Source: Gemmatimonadota bacterium (GTDB lineage: Bacteria > JAAXHH01). Taken from it: 64,000 nt of DNA. The first letter of the stretch is position 1, and each line of letters begins with the position of its first letter. Under the pieces are notes generated by a model. It made no database searches. It saw only the letters and a list, made by a program, of their open reading frames with translations, and was not told the DNA's origin. The translations under genes were made by a program, and so were the position numbers. The stretch lies in NCBI GenBank assembly GCA_009838645.1, contig VXRC01000038.1, positions 1-64,000 on the forward strand, given 5' to 3'. This document shows, one piece after another, positions 35,387 through 44,579 of this stretch.

Positions 35387-35448
35387 GGCTAATCCGGTTA
35401 CCTGGAATATCCGAATCGACGAACCTGGTGCAGGTCCGATCGGCATCT

Positions 35449-37680
35449 ATGAAGTGCTTTGCTGTACTGTTTTCCCTGCTGGTGATCCCCGCCTCGGCGC
35501 AAGCCGCCACGATCAGCGGTTTCGTCACGGACCGCAGCAGCGGCGAGTACCTGCTTGCCGCCAACGTGTTCCTGAGCGGCACATCCCTCGGCGCTCTGAC
35601 CAACGATAACGGCTTCTACGCGATTACCGGGATTCCCGGGGGTTCCTACGAACTCGTCGTGTCCTACATCGGATACGAAACGTACCGGGACACGCTGAGT
35701 CTCGGTCCCGAAGCCTTTCTCCAGCGGGACGTGGAACTCGTACCGACCGTTCTGATCGGCGACGAAGCCGTCGTAGAGGCGGAAAGATACCGGGACGAAC
35801 GGCTGGCGCAGCCCGGGTTCGTCGCCCTGCAGGCCGCGGTGCTGAAGGAGTTGCCCGCCATCGGCGAAACCGATCTGTTGCGCAGCCTTCAGCTCCTCCC
35901 GGGCATCCAGGCCTCATCGGACATCAGCAGCGGCCTGTACATACGGGGAGGCGGCCCCGACCAGACCCAGATCCTGCTCGACCAGATCCCCCTCTATAAC
36001 CCTTCGCACGCATTCGGTTTCTTTTCCATCTTCAACCCGGAAGCCATCAAGGACATGCGCCTGCACAAGAGCGCCTATCCCGCCAATTACGGCGGCAATC
36101 TCGGCGCGGTCCTCGACGTGACCAACCGCGACGGCAACCGAAACAAACTCGGCGGTTCGGGCGGGATCAGCCTCATCTCGATGCGCACCATGATCGAAGG
36201 CCCCCTTGCGAGCGGCTCGTTCATGGTCTCGGGACGGCGAACGTACCTGGAACCGGTCCTGGCCTATATCCGGTCGCGCGTGGAGGATATCCCTGGATAC
36301 TATTTCTATGATGTAAACGCGAAAATCAACCAGAATCTATCCTACTCCGACAATCTGGTCCTGAGCGGATACTTCGGCCGGGACGATCTCAACCTCGAAA
36401 CCAGCGAGAACGATCTCTTCAACGTTCGCTGGGGCAACTCGGCGGTCACCGGCAAATGGACGCACCTGTTCTCGCCGACGCTCTTCGGGAATTTCATGGT
36501 ATCCGGCAGTGACTACACGAGCCGGCTTTCGGCGAATTTCGACGGCACGGAGATCCTGTTCAGGAACAGCATTCGAGACATCAGCGTCAAGGGCGACCTG
36601 GACTATGTCGCCGATGGGGCGCACGCGTTGAAGGGAGGCTTCCGCGCTTCGGCATACCGGTTCAGTTTCATCAGAAGCTTCAACCAGGATGTCCAGCTCG
36701 ACCTCCGGCAGCAGCCCTATGTGATCTCGGTATATGCCCAGGATCAGTGGCAGGCCCGGGCTTCCACCTCGGTACGCCTCGGGTTGCGCGCAAACTATTA
36801 CAGTGAACGCGAAACGATCGACCTGGAACCTCGCCTGTCCATCAGCCACCGGCTTTCCGAAGGACTGCGCCTAAAGGCCGGCGGCGGGCGGTACCACCAG
36901 TATCTGCAGCTCATCACGACGGAGGGCTTCAGCGGCGGTGATTTCTGGGTGCCGCTCGACGGGAGCGTGTCCCCCGGACAGGCGTGGCACTACGTTATCG
37001 GGGCAAGCTGGGATCCTGCGCCGAGATACCGGCTCTCGCTCGAGTCCTACTATCAGCGGCTGGGCAACCTGGTGGTCGTGGACAACACGCGGGCGGTGGG
37101 CGGCGACGAAACCCGGTCGGAGGATGTGTTCATCACCGGTGGAAAAGGCTATGCCACGGGCGTGGAGGCGTTCGTGGAGCGCATGTCGGGCAGGTTGACC
37201 GGATGGATCGGCTACACGCTCGGGTGGACGCGAAGGCAATTCCCGGAAGTGAACCAGGGCAAATGGTATCCTCCGAAATACGACCGCCGCCACGATCTTG
37301 TGGTCTCGGCCAACTACCGGACCGGCCGCTGGTCATTCGGCGGTAATGTGATCTTCGCTACCGGCCAGGCCTTCACACCCGCCTCCGCCCGTTACGAATT
37401 GCGGGAAACGGCCCGGACCGGCATACGGGAGGACTACTTCCTGCCCGCGGACCGCAACACCTCGCGGCTGCTGCCGTACCACAGAATGGACCTGAGCGTC
37501 AAGCAGGATTTCCGCCTGTTCGACCGGGACTTTCAGTGGTATCTGCAGGTGTTCAACGCGTACAACCATCGCAACGAGTGGTTTGTCCAGTATGATACGG
37601 AAGACGAAGAGGTGACTACCGCTGAAGTCGTGAAGATGCTGCCCATCGTGCCCACCATCGGGCTGAACTACAACTTCTGA
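35449..37680 (+). CDS. TonB-dependent outer membrane receptor with carboxypeptidase-regulatory-like N-terminal domain
   Basis: A 743-residue outer-membrane active transporter. The signal peptide MKCFAVLFSLLVIPASAQA is followed by a CarboxypepD_reg-like domain (SGFVTDRSSGEYLLAANV ... YIGYETYRDT). Then come the TonB plug (SLQLLPGIQASSDISSGLYI, RGGGPDQTQILLDQIPLYNP) and a beta-barrel ending in an aromatic-type terminal strand (PTIGLNYNF). The ATG at 35449 gives the clean signal peptide. It is followed after two bases by a lipoprotein of DUF4249 type, a pairing well known in Bacteroidota, so the two probably act together in uptake of an unknown ligand. Confidence 0.9.
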   Translation: MKCFAVLFSLLVIPASAQAATISGFVTDRSSGEYLLAANVFLSGTSLGALTNDNGFYAITGIPGGSYELVVSYIGYETYRDTLSLGPEAFLQRDVELVPTVLIGDEAVVEAERYRDERLAQPGFVALQAAVLKELPAIGETDLLRSLQLLPGIQASSDISSGLYIRGGGPDQTQILLDQIPLYNPSHAFGFFSIFNPEAIKDMRLHKSAYPANYGGNLGAVLDVTNRDGNRNKLGGSGGISLISMRTMIEGPLASGSFMVSGRRTYLEPVLAYIRSRVEDIPGYYFYDVNAKINQNLSYSDNLVLSGYFGRDDLNLETSENDLFNVRWGNSAVTGKWTHLFSPTLFGNFMVSGSDYTSRLSANFDGTEILFRNSIRDISVKGDLDYVADGAHALKGGFRASAYRFSFIRSFNQDVQLDLRQQPYVISVYAQDQWQARASTSVRLGLRANYYSERETIDLEPRLSISHRLSEGLRLKAGGGRYHQYLQLITTEGFSGGDFWVPLDGSVSPGQAWHYVIGASWDPAPRYRLSLESYYQRLGNLVVVDNTRAVGGDETRSEDVFITGGKGYATGVEAFVERMSGRLTGWIGYTLGWTRRQFPEVNQGKWYPPKYDRRHDLVVSANYRTGRWSFGGNVIFATGQAFTPASARYELRETARTGIREDYFLPADRNTSRLLPYHRMDLSVKQDFRLFDRDFQWYLQVFNAYNHRNEWFVQYDTEDEEVTTAEVVKMLPIVPTIGLNYNF

Positions 37681-37682
37681 CC

Positions 37683-38564
37683 ATGAGTAAAACGACCAGG
37701 CCGCCCCGCAGCATTACGCCGGTTCTGATGGCCGTCCTGCTCGCCGGTATCGCCGCCCATCCGGGTTGTTCGGCGGAGCGGGATCCGGCGACGCTCTTCG
37801 GTCCGGCCGAGCGTGAAACCATCGTCGTGGACGCTGTGCTGTATGTCGATCGCATGTTGCCGGAAATCATCGTCACCCGGACCCGCACGGCCGATGCGGT
37901 GGCGACCGGGGACGCCACCTCGGTGAATGATGCCGAAGTCACCGTCATACAAGGCCTTGCGGAGTACAGGTACGCGAGTGTCGGTCACCGGGGCCGCTAC
38001 CTCCCGCCGCCCGGTGCGCCGAGGGTACTTCCCAATACCGAGTACCGGCTTCGCGTGCGTGCGCTGGGCGGAGAAGTCCGCGGGGTCACGAGCACACCGG
38101 ATCCCCTGGTCATCGATGAGATCGCCGTCCTCGAAGAGCCGTCCATGGAGGTTATCCGCCGTCTGGATCCCGATTCAGCCGAAGAGAACAGGATCACGTA
38201 TCGGGAGGGGCTGATCGAGGTCCGTTTCGATCCGCTCGACGTGGAAGCCTACCAGGTGATCGTCCTGGAACCCGGTTTCGAAGACGGAGGTTCTCCTCCC
38301 CTGGAAGCACGGGACGGCCGGCTGCTGCTGCCCTGGTTCGCCATCGGCTCGTCCGGAGAACACAAAGTCGAAGTGTACGCGCTGGACCGGAACCTGTTCG
38401 ATTTCCTCAGAAGCGTGGAGGCCTCCGGACAGAACGCCTTCGGCTTCGGCAGCCTGGCGGGCGATACCTTCGAAAGACCGGTTTTCAATCTCGACGGCGG
38501 GATCGGCGTATTCGGTTCGGCCTCCCTGGATTCCTTCGGCTTCTTCGTCATTCCGGAAAGTTGA
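37683..38564 (+). CDS. DUF4249-like lipoprotein partner of the TonB receptor
   Basis: A 293-residue protein with a lipoprotein-type N-terminus (VLLAGIAAHPGCSAE). Its ETIVVDAVLYVDRMLPEIIV start, NDAEVTVI strand and LPNTEYRLRVRALGGEVRG segment resemble DUF4249. Its position two bases after the receptor gene supports that call. It is expected on the outer membrane next to the receptor; function unknown. Confidence 0.7.
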   Translation: MSKTTRPPRSITPVLMAVLLAGIAAHPGCSAERDPATLFGPAERETIVVDAVLYVDRMLPEIIVTRTRTADAVATGDATSVNDAEVTVIQGLAEYRYASVGHRGRYLPPPGAPRVLPNTEYRLRVRALGGEVRGVTSTPDPLVIDEIAVLEEPSMEVIRRLDPDSAEENRITYREGLIEVRFDPLDVEAYQVIVLEPGFEDGGSPPLEARDGRLLLPWFAIGSSGEHKVEVYALDRNLFDFLRSVEASGQNAFGFGSLAGDTFERPVFNLDGGIGVFGSASLDSFGFFVIPES

Positions 38565-38594
38565 CGTGACCCGGGTTCCAGGCGTCCCGTTGCT

Positions 38595-38623
38595 TTGACA
38601 ATTGCCACCCCTCCGCCTATCTT
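38595..38623 (+). promoter_or_regulatory. Sigma-70-type promoter for the dinG-nth operon
   Basis: TTGACA (38595-38600), 17 bases, TATCTT (38618-38623). The start of transcription would be about 50 bases before the ATG at 38678. The -35 is followed by ATTGCC, as at 55518. Confidence 0.6.
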
Positions 38624-38677
38624 CTGATTGCTCAACCCTTTCGTTATACATGGCCTTCCAGCGAACTGCGCGGTTTC

Positions 38678-41632
38678 ATGTCTGCACGAACGCCCAACAA
38701 CATCCCTGCCAGCGGTTTTCCCCTCCCGTATACCATTCTGGCGATCCAACCGGATGACCTTACCTCGCTGCAGGACGCGTCCTATACGTTGGCGCACTAC
38801 GGGCACGGCGAAAAACCGGAGGTACGTTCCGGTCTGGATCTGGAAGCGATCGGGGGCCTGGCCGCTGCGCACGCCCCCGGATCCCTGCTCGCCGCCTATG
38901 GACCTGAAGACCACCTGACCGAGCGTCTCTGGCGGATCGCAGCCGGCATCGACGCCGTTGTGCTGGACGTGCGCCTGCTCGCCCGGATCCTGCTGCCCGG
39001 ATTGAGGGACTACGAACGCGCAACGGTCGAACGATACATCGACTGGGGATCCGAGGAGACTGAGTACGTGGCCGCGGGACCTGAAGAGACGGTGGACAAC
39101 GTCGCGGAACCTGCAGAGACCGCGGCCGAGGCTGATGACACTGGGCCGGTGGAGTCAGCGGCGGGGACCGAGGACGCCCTGAAGACGGCCATGCTGTGCC
39201 GGTCACTGCTGGATTTGCTGGCCTCCCAGGATCCCGACACCATGGAAACGCTGATCCTACTCGCGGAGGGCACCGGAACAGGGCTGGAGCGCCTCCTTGC
39301 CCGGATGACGGCCCGGACAGCCCGGACCGCCAGCCGCGGTGATACAGGGTCCCGCGGGGACCATTCGGCCCGCTCGGGGGAAAGACCGCCGATCGCCCAT
39401 ACCGCGCTCGGTCCGCCCACGATCGGCGACGGCTCGTGCGACACGGCCGAAGCGGACGGTGATCTCGATCCGATGGACACGGAGGAGCTGGCTCGCCTGT
39501 TTGAGACCGGCGGGCTGTTCGAAAGCAGCATGGAAGGTTACGAGCAACGGCCTCAGCAGGTATCCATGGTCCGCAGCGTCGCCGGCGCGTTCAACGAAGG
39601 CGAGGTGTTGCTGGTGGAAGCGGGTACGGGCACGGGGAAATCGCTCTCCTACCTGACGCCGGCCCTGATCTGGGCGGTGCGGAACGATCAGCGGGTCGTC
39701 GTATCCACCAACACGAGGAACCTGCAGGAACAACTGTTCTACAAGGACCTGCCCTTCCTGCTGGAGAATCTGGGGCTGGACTTCCGCGCCACGCTGCTCA
39801 AGGGCCGGTCCAACTACCTGTGCCTGGACCGGTGGCAGCAGGTCACCCGGCGGCCCGCGGACCATCTGACCGCGGAAGAACGGGAGGCCGCGATCCCTCT
39901 GGCCGTGTGGGCGCGAGAAACGAAGACGGGGGACATCTCGGAGCACGCGGGATTCAACCGGAGCGCCGGAGCCGGCCTGTGGGATAAAATCAACGGCGAG
40001 GGGACCGCCTGCCCACGGTGCGTGCTCAAGGAAGCATGTTTCGTCAACCGTGTCCGAAGGGCGGCCATGGCTTCCCACGTGGTAATCATCAACCACGCTT
40101 TGCTCTTCGCCGATCTCCAGTCCGACCATGCCGTGCTGTCCCGGTACAGCCATCTCATCATCGACGAGGCCCACAACCTGGAGCGCGCCGCCGTGCAGCA
40201 CCTGACCCTGGAAGTGGGAGGCTGGCGCATGCGCCGCGTACTGGGCAGGATGCATGCGCCCGAATGGGGCGGGACCGGCGTGCTGGCAGGGCTGGACAGA
40301 CTGGCCAAAAAAGCGGCGGACAACCTGGATTGGAAGGCTCCGCTGGAGGCGGGCACCCGTATGGCCATCGACCGGATCACGGAGGTGAACCGCCGGATCG
40401 AGGACTTCTTCCGCATCGCCAGCGACGAAGCGTTCGGCCAGTCGGACGATGGGTCGGCCCGTCGGACCAAACTGAGGTACCGGGCCGAAGACGAGTATGC
40501 CGGTATCCTGAGGTCATCGGCGCGGGTGCTCATCGAGGGGCTCGCCGGCCTGCGCGAGTCCCTCGGCCTGCTCCATGCGACGCTGGACCAGGTCCACGAT
40601 TCGTGGTTGGACGACCGGGAATCACGGGGGAACGCCATCGTGGCCGCCATGGACTTCTGCACGGCAATGGAAGAGGCCCTTTTCGTGCTGACAGAGGCGA
40701 ATGAGGGAGAACGCGTCTATTGGGTCGAAGCCACCAGGTCCCAACCCCTGTCGTGCGTCCTGACCGCCGCGCCGCTCCGGGTGGCGGACCGGCTGCACGA
40801 CGACCTTTTCCGCCCTTTGCGTACGGCCGTGCTCACGTCGGCCACGCTGACGGTCGGAGACCGTTTCGACTATCAGCTCGAACGGCTGGGGCTCGACCGG
40901 ATCGATCCCCGGCGGCTCCAGGTGCGGGGCATCGGTTCGCCCTTCGATTACGCGGACCAGGTGCTGGTCTGTGTGCCTGCCGCCTTTCCGACGCCCAGAT
41001 CCGATGCTTTCCAAGACGCGGTCAGCCGGCTCATCCTGGACCTGGTCGTTTCCACCTTGCGGAGCACCCTGGTCCTGTTCACCTCGTACACCCAGTTGAA
41101 CCGGACCTTCCAGGACATCGAACCGGACCTGGCGGAACACGGCGTGGCCGTACTGGCGCAGGGCACGTCCGGACCGCGCTCGGCGCTGCTGGATCGTTTC
41201 CGCAGGTCCGATACCGCCGTATTGCTGGGCACCGACAGCTTCTGGGAGGGGGTCGATGTGCCGGGAAAGGCGCTGGAAATGGTCATTCTGGTCAAGCTTC
41301 CTTTCGCGGTGCCGACCGAACCGTTGGTCCAGGCGCAGGTGGAACGCCTGGAAGACGCGGGGCGCAACAGTTTCTTCGAATACCAGGTACCGGAGGCGGT
41401 CATCAAGTTCAGGCAGGGCTTCGGCCGGCTCATCCGTTCCACCCGGGACTACGGCGTCGTCACTGTACTGGACCAGCGCGTCGTCGGTACGGCGTACGGA
41501 CGCCTGTTCCTGGAATCCCTACCGGCGGGATCGGAGATCTACCCCGACGCGGACGGCCTGGTGGAGGGGGTGACCTACTGGTTCCGCGCACGAGAGAAGC
41601 GCCGGGTCGAACGCGGTTCATTCATCACTTAG
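38678..41632 (+). CDS. dinG: DinG-family ATP-dependent DNA helicase with long N-terminal region
   Basis: A 984-residue XPD/DinG-like superfamily 2 helicase. From about residue 285 come QQVSMVRSVAGAFNEGEV, the Walker A EAGTGTGKSLSYL, iron-sulphur cysteines (YLCLDRW, ACPRCVLKEACF), the DEAH box LIIDEAHNLE, LTSATLT and the C-terminal GTDSFWEGVDVPG and QGFGRLIR motifs. The first 130 residues contain LDVRLLARILLPGLRDYE, which looks like the tail of a DnaQ-type exonuclease domain that has lost its catalytic acids. Residues about 130-270 are acidic and repetitive. It starts the dinG-ubiA-menG-ubiX-nth run. Confidence 0.88.
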   Translation: MSARTPNNIPASGFPLPYTILAIQPDDLTSLQDASYTLAHYGHGEKPEVRSGLDLEAIGGLAAAHAPGSLLAAYGPEDHLTERLWRIAAGIDAVVLDVRLLARILLPGLRDYERATVERYIDWGSEETEYVAAGPEETVDNVAEPAETAAEADDTGPVESAAGTEDALKTAMLCRSLLDLLASQDPDTMETLILLAEGTGTGLERLLARMTARTARTASRGDTGSRGDHSARSGERPPIAHTALGPPTIGDGSCDTAEADGDLDPMDTEELARLFETGGLFESSMEGYEQRPQQVSMVRSVAGAFNEGEVLLVEAGTGTGKSLSYLTPALIWAVRNDQRVVVSTNTRNLQEQLFYKDLPFLLENLGLDFRATLLKGRSNYLCLDRWQQVTRRPADHLTAEEREAAIPLAVWARETKTGDISEHAGFNRSAGAGLWDKINGEGTACPRCVLKEACFVNRVRRAAMASHVVIINHALLFADLQSDHAVLSRYSHLIIDEAHNLERAAVQHLTLEVGGWRMRRVLGRMHAPEWGGTGVLAGLDRLAKKAADNLDWKAPLEAGTRMAIDRITEVNRRIEDFFRIASDEAFGQSDDGSARRTKLRYRAEDEYAGILRSSARVLIEGLAGLRESLGLLHATLDQVHDSWLDDRESRGNAIVAAMDFCTAMEEALFVLTEANEGERVYWVEATRSQPLSCVLTAAPLRVADRLHDDLFRPLRTAVLTSATLTVGDRFDYQLERLGLDRIDPRRLQVRGIGSPFDYADQVLVCVPAAFPTPRSDAFQDAVSRLILDLVVSTLRSTLVLFTSYTQLNRTFQDIEPDLAEHGVAVLAQGTSGPRSALLDRFRRSDTAVLLGTDSFWEGVDVPGKALEMVILVKLPFAVPTEPLVQAQVERLEDAGRNSFFEYQVPEAVIKFRQGFGRLIRSTRDYGVVTVLDQRVVGTAYGRLFLESLPAGSEIYPDADGLVEGVTYWFRAREKRRVERGSFIT

Positions 41633-41660
41633 GTTGCACGGTATACACAGGTTTCACGTT

Positions 41661-42551
41661 ATGAATCAGAAGTCGCCATCGCCCCTGTCCGCGATCGGAT
41701 CGGTGGTCGTATTCGGCAGGATGATCAAGCTCTCCCACAGCGTATTTGCGCTGCCCTTCGCTATGGCCGGCGTGGCCCTGGCCGCCCGGAGTCATGGGGT
41801 CGAAGGGCTGCAACTGGTGTGGATCGTCATCGCCATGGTGTCCGCCCGGAGCGCGGCCATGGGCTTCAACCGGCTCGCGGACCGTGTGATGGACGGGAAG
41901 AACCCCCGTACGTGGGACCGGGCTTTGCCGAAGGGACGGATCGCGCCCCGCGCCGTTACCCTTATCGTGGGCGCGTGCTGCGCGCTGTTCGTCTTTTCCG
42001 CCTACCAGCTCAACGAACTTTGCTTCCAGCTGTCGCCGATCGCCCTGCTGGTGATCCTGTCGTACTCCTATTTCAAACGGTTCACCTGGGCCACCCACCT
42101 GGTCCTGGGCCTCGCCCTCGCCATAGCGCCGGTGGGGGCGTGGATCGCCGTGACCGGCGCCTTCGATCCCGCGATGCTCTGGCTGGCGGCGGCCGTGTTG
42201 ACCTGGGTGGCGGGCTTTGATATAATATACGCCTGCCAGGACTACGAATTCGACGTCGCGCAGGGCGTCCACTCGATACCGCGCCGCTTCGGGATCCGGC
42301 CGGCTTTGGTGGCGGCCCGCGTGCTCCACGCGGCCACGGTCGTGTTCCTGCTGGCCGTCCATCAGGTTTTCGATCTGCACGCGCTTTATCTGTGCGGCAC
42401 CGTACTGGCAACCGGGATGCTGGTCTACGAACACACGCTGGTCAAGCCGGACGACCTTTCGAAGATCGATGTCGCCTTCTTCAACACGAACGGCCTGGTC
42501 AGTGTGGTCTTTTTCGTTTTCCTGCTGGGCGATATCCTGTGGCCGATATGA
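41661..42551 (+). CDS. UbiA-family prenyltransferase (probably menaquinone pathway)
   Basis: A 296-residue polytopic membrane enzyme that transfers a polyprenyl chain to an aromatic acid. The first Asp-rich motif reads FNRLADRVMDGKNPRT, the usual NxxxDxxxD form, and the second lies in YACQDYEFDVAQGV. The neighbouring menG/ubiE and ubiX suggest the MqnP role of the futalosine menaquinone pathway rather than ubiquinone synthesis. The ATG at 41661 is 28 bases after dinG. The stop overlaps the next start (ATGA). Confidence 0.88.
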   Translation: MNQKSPSPLSAIGSVVVFGRMIKLSHSVFALPFAMAGVALAARSHGVEGLQLVWIVIAMVSARSAAMGFNRLADRVMDGKNPRTWDRALPKGRIAPRAVTLIVGACCALFVFSAYQLNELCFQLSPIALLVILSYSYFKRFTWATHLVLGLALAIAPVGAWIAVTGAFDPAMLWLAAAVLTWVAGFDIIYACQDYEFDVAQGVHSIPRRFGIRPALVAARVLHAATVVFLLAVHQVFDLHALYLCGTVLATGMLVYEHTLVKPDDLSKIDVAFFNTNGLVSVVFFVFLLGDILWPI

Positions 42552-43261
42552 GTACCGCAGACGAAAAGTCCCGGCACATCCGGCGCATGTTCGATCGCAT
42601 CGGGCACCGGTACGACCTGCTCAACCGCCTGCTGAGCGGATATGGCGATGTCCGGTGGCGCAGGGCCGCGGTCCGCGCGCTGAACACGTCGGCGGACGAC
42701 CTGCTGCTCGATGTGGGCATCGGCACGGGCGACCTGGCGCTGGAAGCGCTGAAGGGCCGGCGGAAGCCGCGGTTGATCGTGGGGGTGGACGCGGCGATGG
42801 GGATGATGCGGATCGGCCGGAAGAAGTCGGCACATCCCGCGGGGCGGACCATCCGGTTCGTCGGGGGAAGCGCCGAAGCCCTACCCCTGCGGTCCGGGGT
42901 CTTCGACGGCGCGATGGTGGCGTTCGGCGTGCGCAACTTCACCGACCGCGCCGCGGGTCTGCGGTGCATCCGGCGCGTATTGAAGCCCGGCGGCAGGCTG
43001 GTGGTGCTGGAGCTTTCCGTTCCCCGTTATCCGGTGATCCGCCAGTTGTACCGGCTCTACGCCGTACACGCCATACCCTGGATCGGCGGCGTGATCTCGG
43101 GAGACGCGGACGCTTACCGGTACCTGCAGGTTTCGGTGGAAGCGTTCCCGGAGCGGGAGCGTTTCCGATCGCTCATGGAGGACGCGGGTTTCGTGGACAC
43201 GGGCTGGCGTGACCTTACGCTGGGGGTAGCCACGGTCTACTGGGGGGACAAGCGGTCATGA
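42548..43261 (+). CDS. menG: Demethylmenaquinone methyltransferase
   Basis: A class I SAM methyltransferase of 237 residues in the UbiE/MenG family, performing the C-methylation late in menaquinone synthesis. Motif I is LLLDVGIGTGDLALEAL, and the family signatures MFDRIGHRYDLLNRLLSG, FVGGSAEALPL, AFGVRNFTDR and LKPGGRLVVLE are present. It starts inside an ATGA overlap with ubiA and ends in an ATGA overlap with ubiX, so the three are surely one operon. Confidence 0.93.
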   Translation: MSTADEKSRHIRRMFDRIGHRYDLLNRLLSGYGDVRWRRAAVRALNTSADDLLLDVGIGTGDLALEALKGRRKPRLIVGVDAAMGMMRIGRKKSAHPAGRTIRFVGGSAEALPLRSGVFDGAMVAFGVRNFTDRAAGLRCIRRVLKPGGRLVVLELSVPRYPVIRQLYRLYAVHAIPWIGGVISGDADAYRYLQVSVEAFPERERFRSLMEDAGFVDTGWRDLTLGVATVYWGDKRS

Positions 43262-43881
43262 AACATGTCATCGTCGCCGTCACCGGCGCCAGCGGCGGAC
43301 TGTACGCGCTCAGGCTCCTGCGCGCTTTGTTGGCCGGCGGCCACCGGGTCAGCGTCGTGCTGTCCGGCTTCGGCCGGTACGTACTCAGGGAAGAAACCGG
43401 CCTGGGGACGGGCGGCGACCTGCAGGACGGGCTGGCCGACCTCTACGGCGACCAGGTGAAGAAGGGCACGCTCGCGGAATTCAAGATCGGGGACCTGGCG
43501 GCTTCGATCGCGAGCGGGTCGGTACGCACCGACGGGATGGTCGTCATACCGTGCTCGATGAAGACGCTGTCCGCCATCGCCCATGGTACCTCTTCCTCCC
43601 TGATCGAACGGGCCGCGGACGTCACGCTCAAGGAAGCCCGGCCCCTCGTGCTGGTACCCCGGGAAACGCCGTTGAACGTCATCCACCTGCGCAACCTGCT
43701 CGCCGCCGCCGAAGCGGGCGCCCGCATTGTGCCGGCCATGCCGGCGTTCTACCAGAAGCCTTCCAGTTTCGACGACCTGGCCGACTTCATAGCAGGACGG
43801 GTGCTGAACCTGCTCGGCATCGAACAGAACCTCTTTACCCCCTGGGACACGCCATCCGGCGAAGGGGAGTCCGCGGAATGA
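43258..43881 (+). CDS. ubiX: Flavin prenyltransferase, UbiX family
   Basis: A 207-residue flavoprotein that makes prenylated FMN, the cofactor of UbiD-type decarboxylases. The N-terminal VAVTGASGGLYALRLLRAL nucleotide fold, VVIPCSMKTLSAIAHG and VLVPRETPLNVIHLRNLL are diagnostic. It overlaps menG and nth by four bases on each side (ATGA). No ubiD decarboxylase is in the window; in the futalosine pathway it should exist elsewhere. Confidence 0.94.
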   Translation: MKHVIVAVTGASGGLYALRLLRALLAGGHRVSVVLSGFGRYVLREETGLGTGGDLQDGLADLYGDQVKKGTLAEFKIGDLAASIASGSVRTDGMVVIPCSMKTLSAIAHGTSSSLIERAADVTLKEARPLVLVPRETPLNVIHLRNLLAAAEAGARIVPAMPAFYQKPSSFDDLADFIAGRVLNLLGIEQNLFTPWDTPSGEGESAE

Positions 43882-44537
43882 AAGACCGGGATATTCACCG
43901 GGTGATCTCCATCCTGGAAGACGAGACTTCCAGGTGGACCGAAACGGCGTTGACGCTAGTGGCCGAGCAGACCCGGCGCGATCCGTTCCGCATATTGATC
44001 GGCACCGTGCTCAGCCTCCGGACGAAGGACGAGACGACCGCAGCGGCCTGCGAGCGGCTCTTCGGACTGGCCGACACGCCCGAGTCCATGCAGGCCCTGC
44101 CGGAGGAAACCGTGGACCGCGCCATCTATCCCGTGGGCTTCCATGCCACGAAGGCGCGCAATATCCTGCAGATCTGCGAGATCCTCGTGGAGGAGTACCG
44201 GGGTATCGTGCCGGACGAGATCGACACGCTGGTCACTTTGCCCGGCGTGGGCAGGAAGACGGCAAACCTCGTGGTCACGATCGGTTACGGCAAGCCGGGC
44301 ATCTGCGTCGACACCCACGTACACCGCATCTCCAACCGCTGGGGGTATATCGACACCCGGAATCCGGACCAGTCGGAGTGTGCCTTGAGAGAGAAGTTGC
44401 CTTCCGAATACTGGATCCGGTATAATGACCTGCTCGTCATGTATGGCCAGAACCTGTGCAAGCCCGTTTCGCCTTTCTGCAGCCGCTGCCGCCTGTCGCC
44501 GTACTGCGAGCGGGTCGGCGTGGTGAAACACAGGTGA
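43878..44537 (+). CDS. nth: Endonuclease III
   Basis: A base-excision-repair DNA glycosylase/lyase for oxidised pyrimidines, 219 residues. The helix-hairpin-helix LVTLPGVGRKTANLVV includes the catalytic lysine, CVDTHVHRISNRW the catalytic aspartate, and the C-terminal CKPVSPFCSRCRLSPYC gives the Cys-X6-Cys-X2-Cys-X5-Cys 4Fe-4S loop. It overlaps ubiX by four bases. Confidence 0.95.
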   Translation: MKDRDIHRVISILEDETSRWTETALTLVAEQTRRDPFRILIGTVLSLRTKDETTAAACERLFGLADTPESMQALPEETVDRAIYPVGFHATKARNILQICEILVEEYRGIVPDEIDTLVTLPGVGRKTANLVVTIGYGKPGICVDTHVHRISNRWGYIDTRNPDQSECALREKLPSEYWIRYNDLLVMYGQNLCKPVSPFCSRCRLSPYCERVGVVKHR

Positions 44538-44579
44538 CGGCGCAGTCCGCATATCCGGTTTCATGAAGGAGAGGCATCA

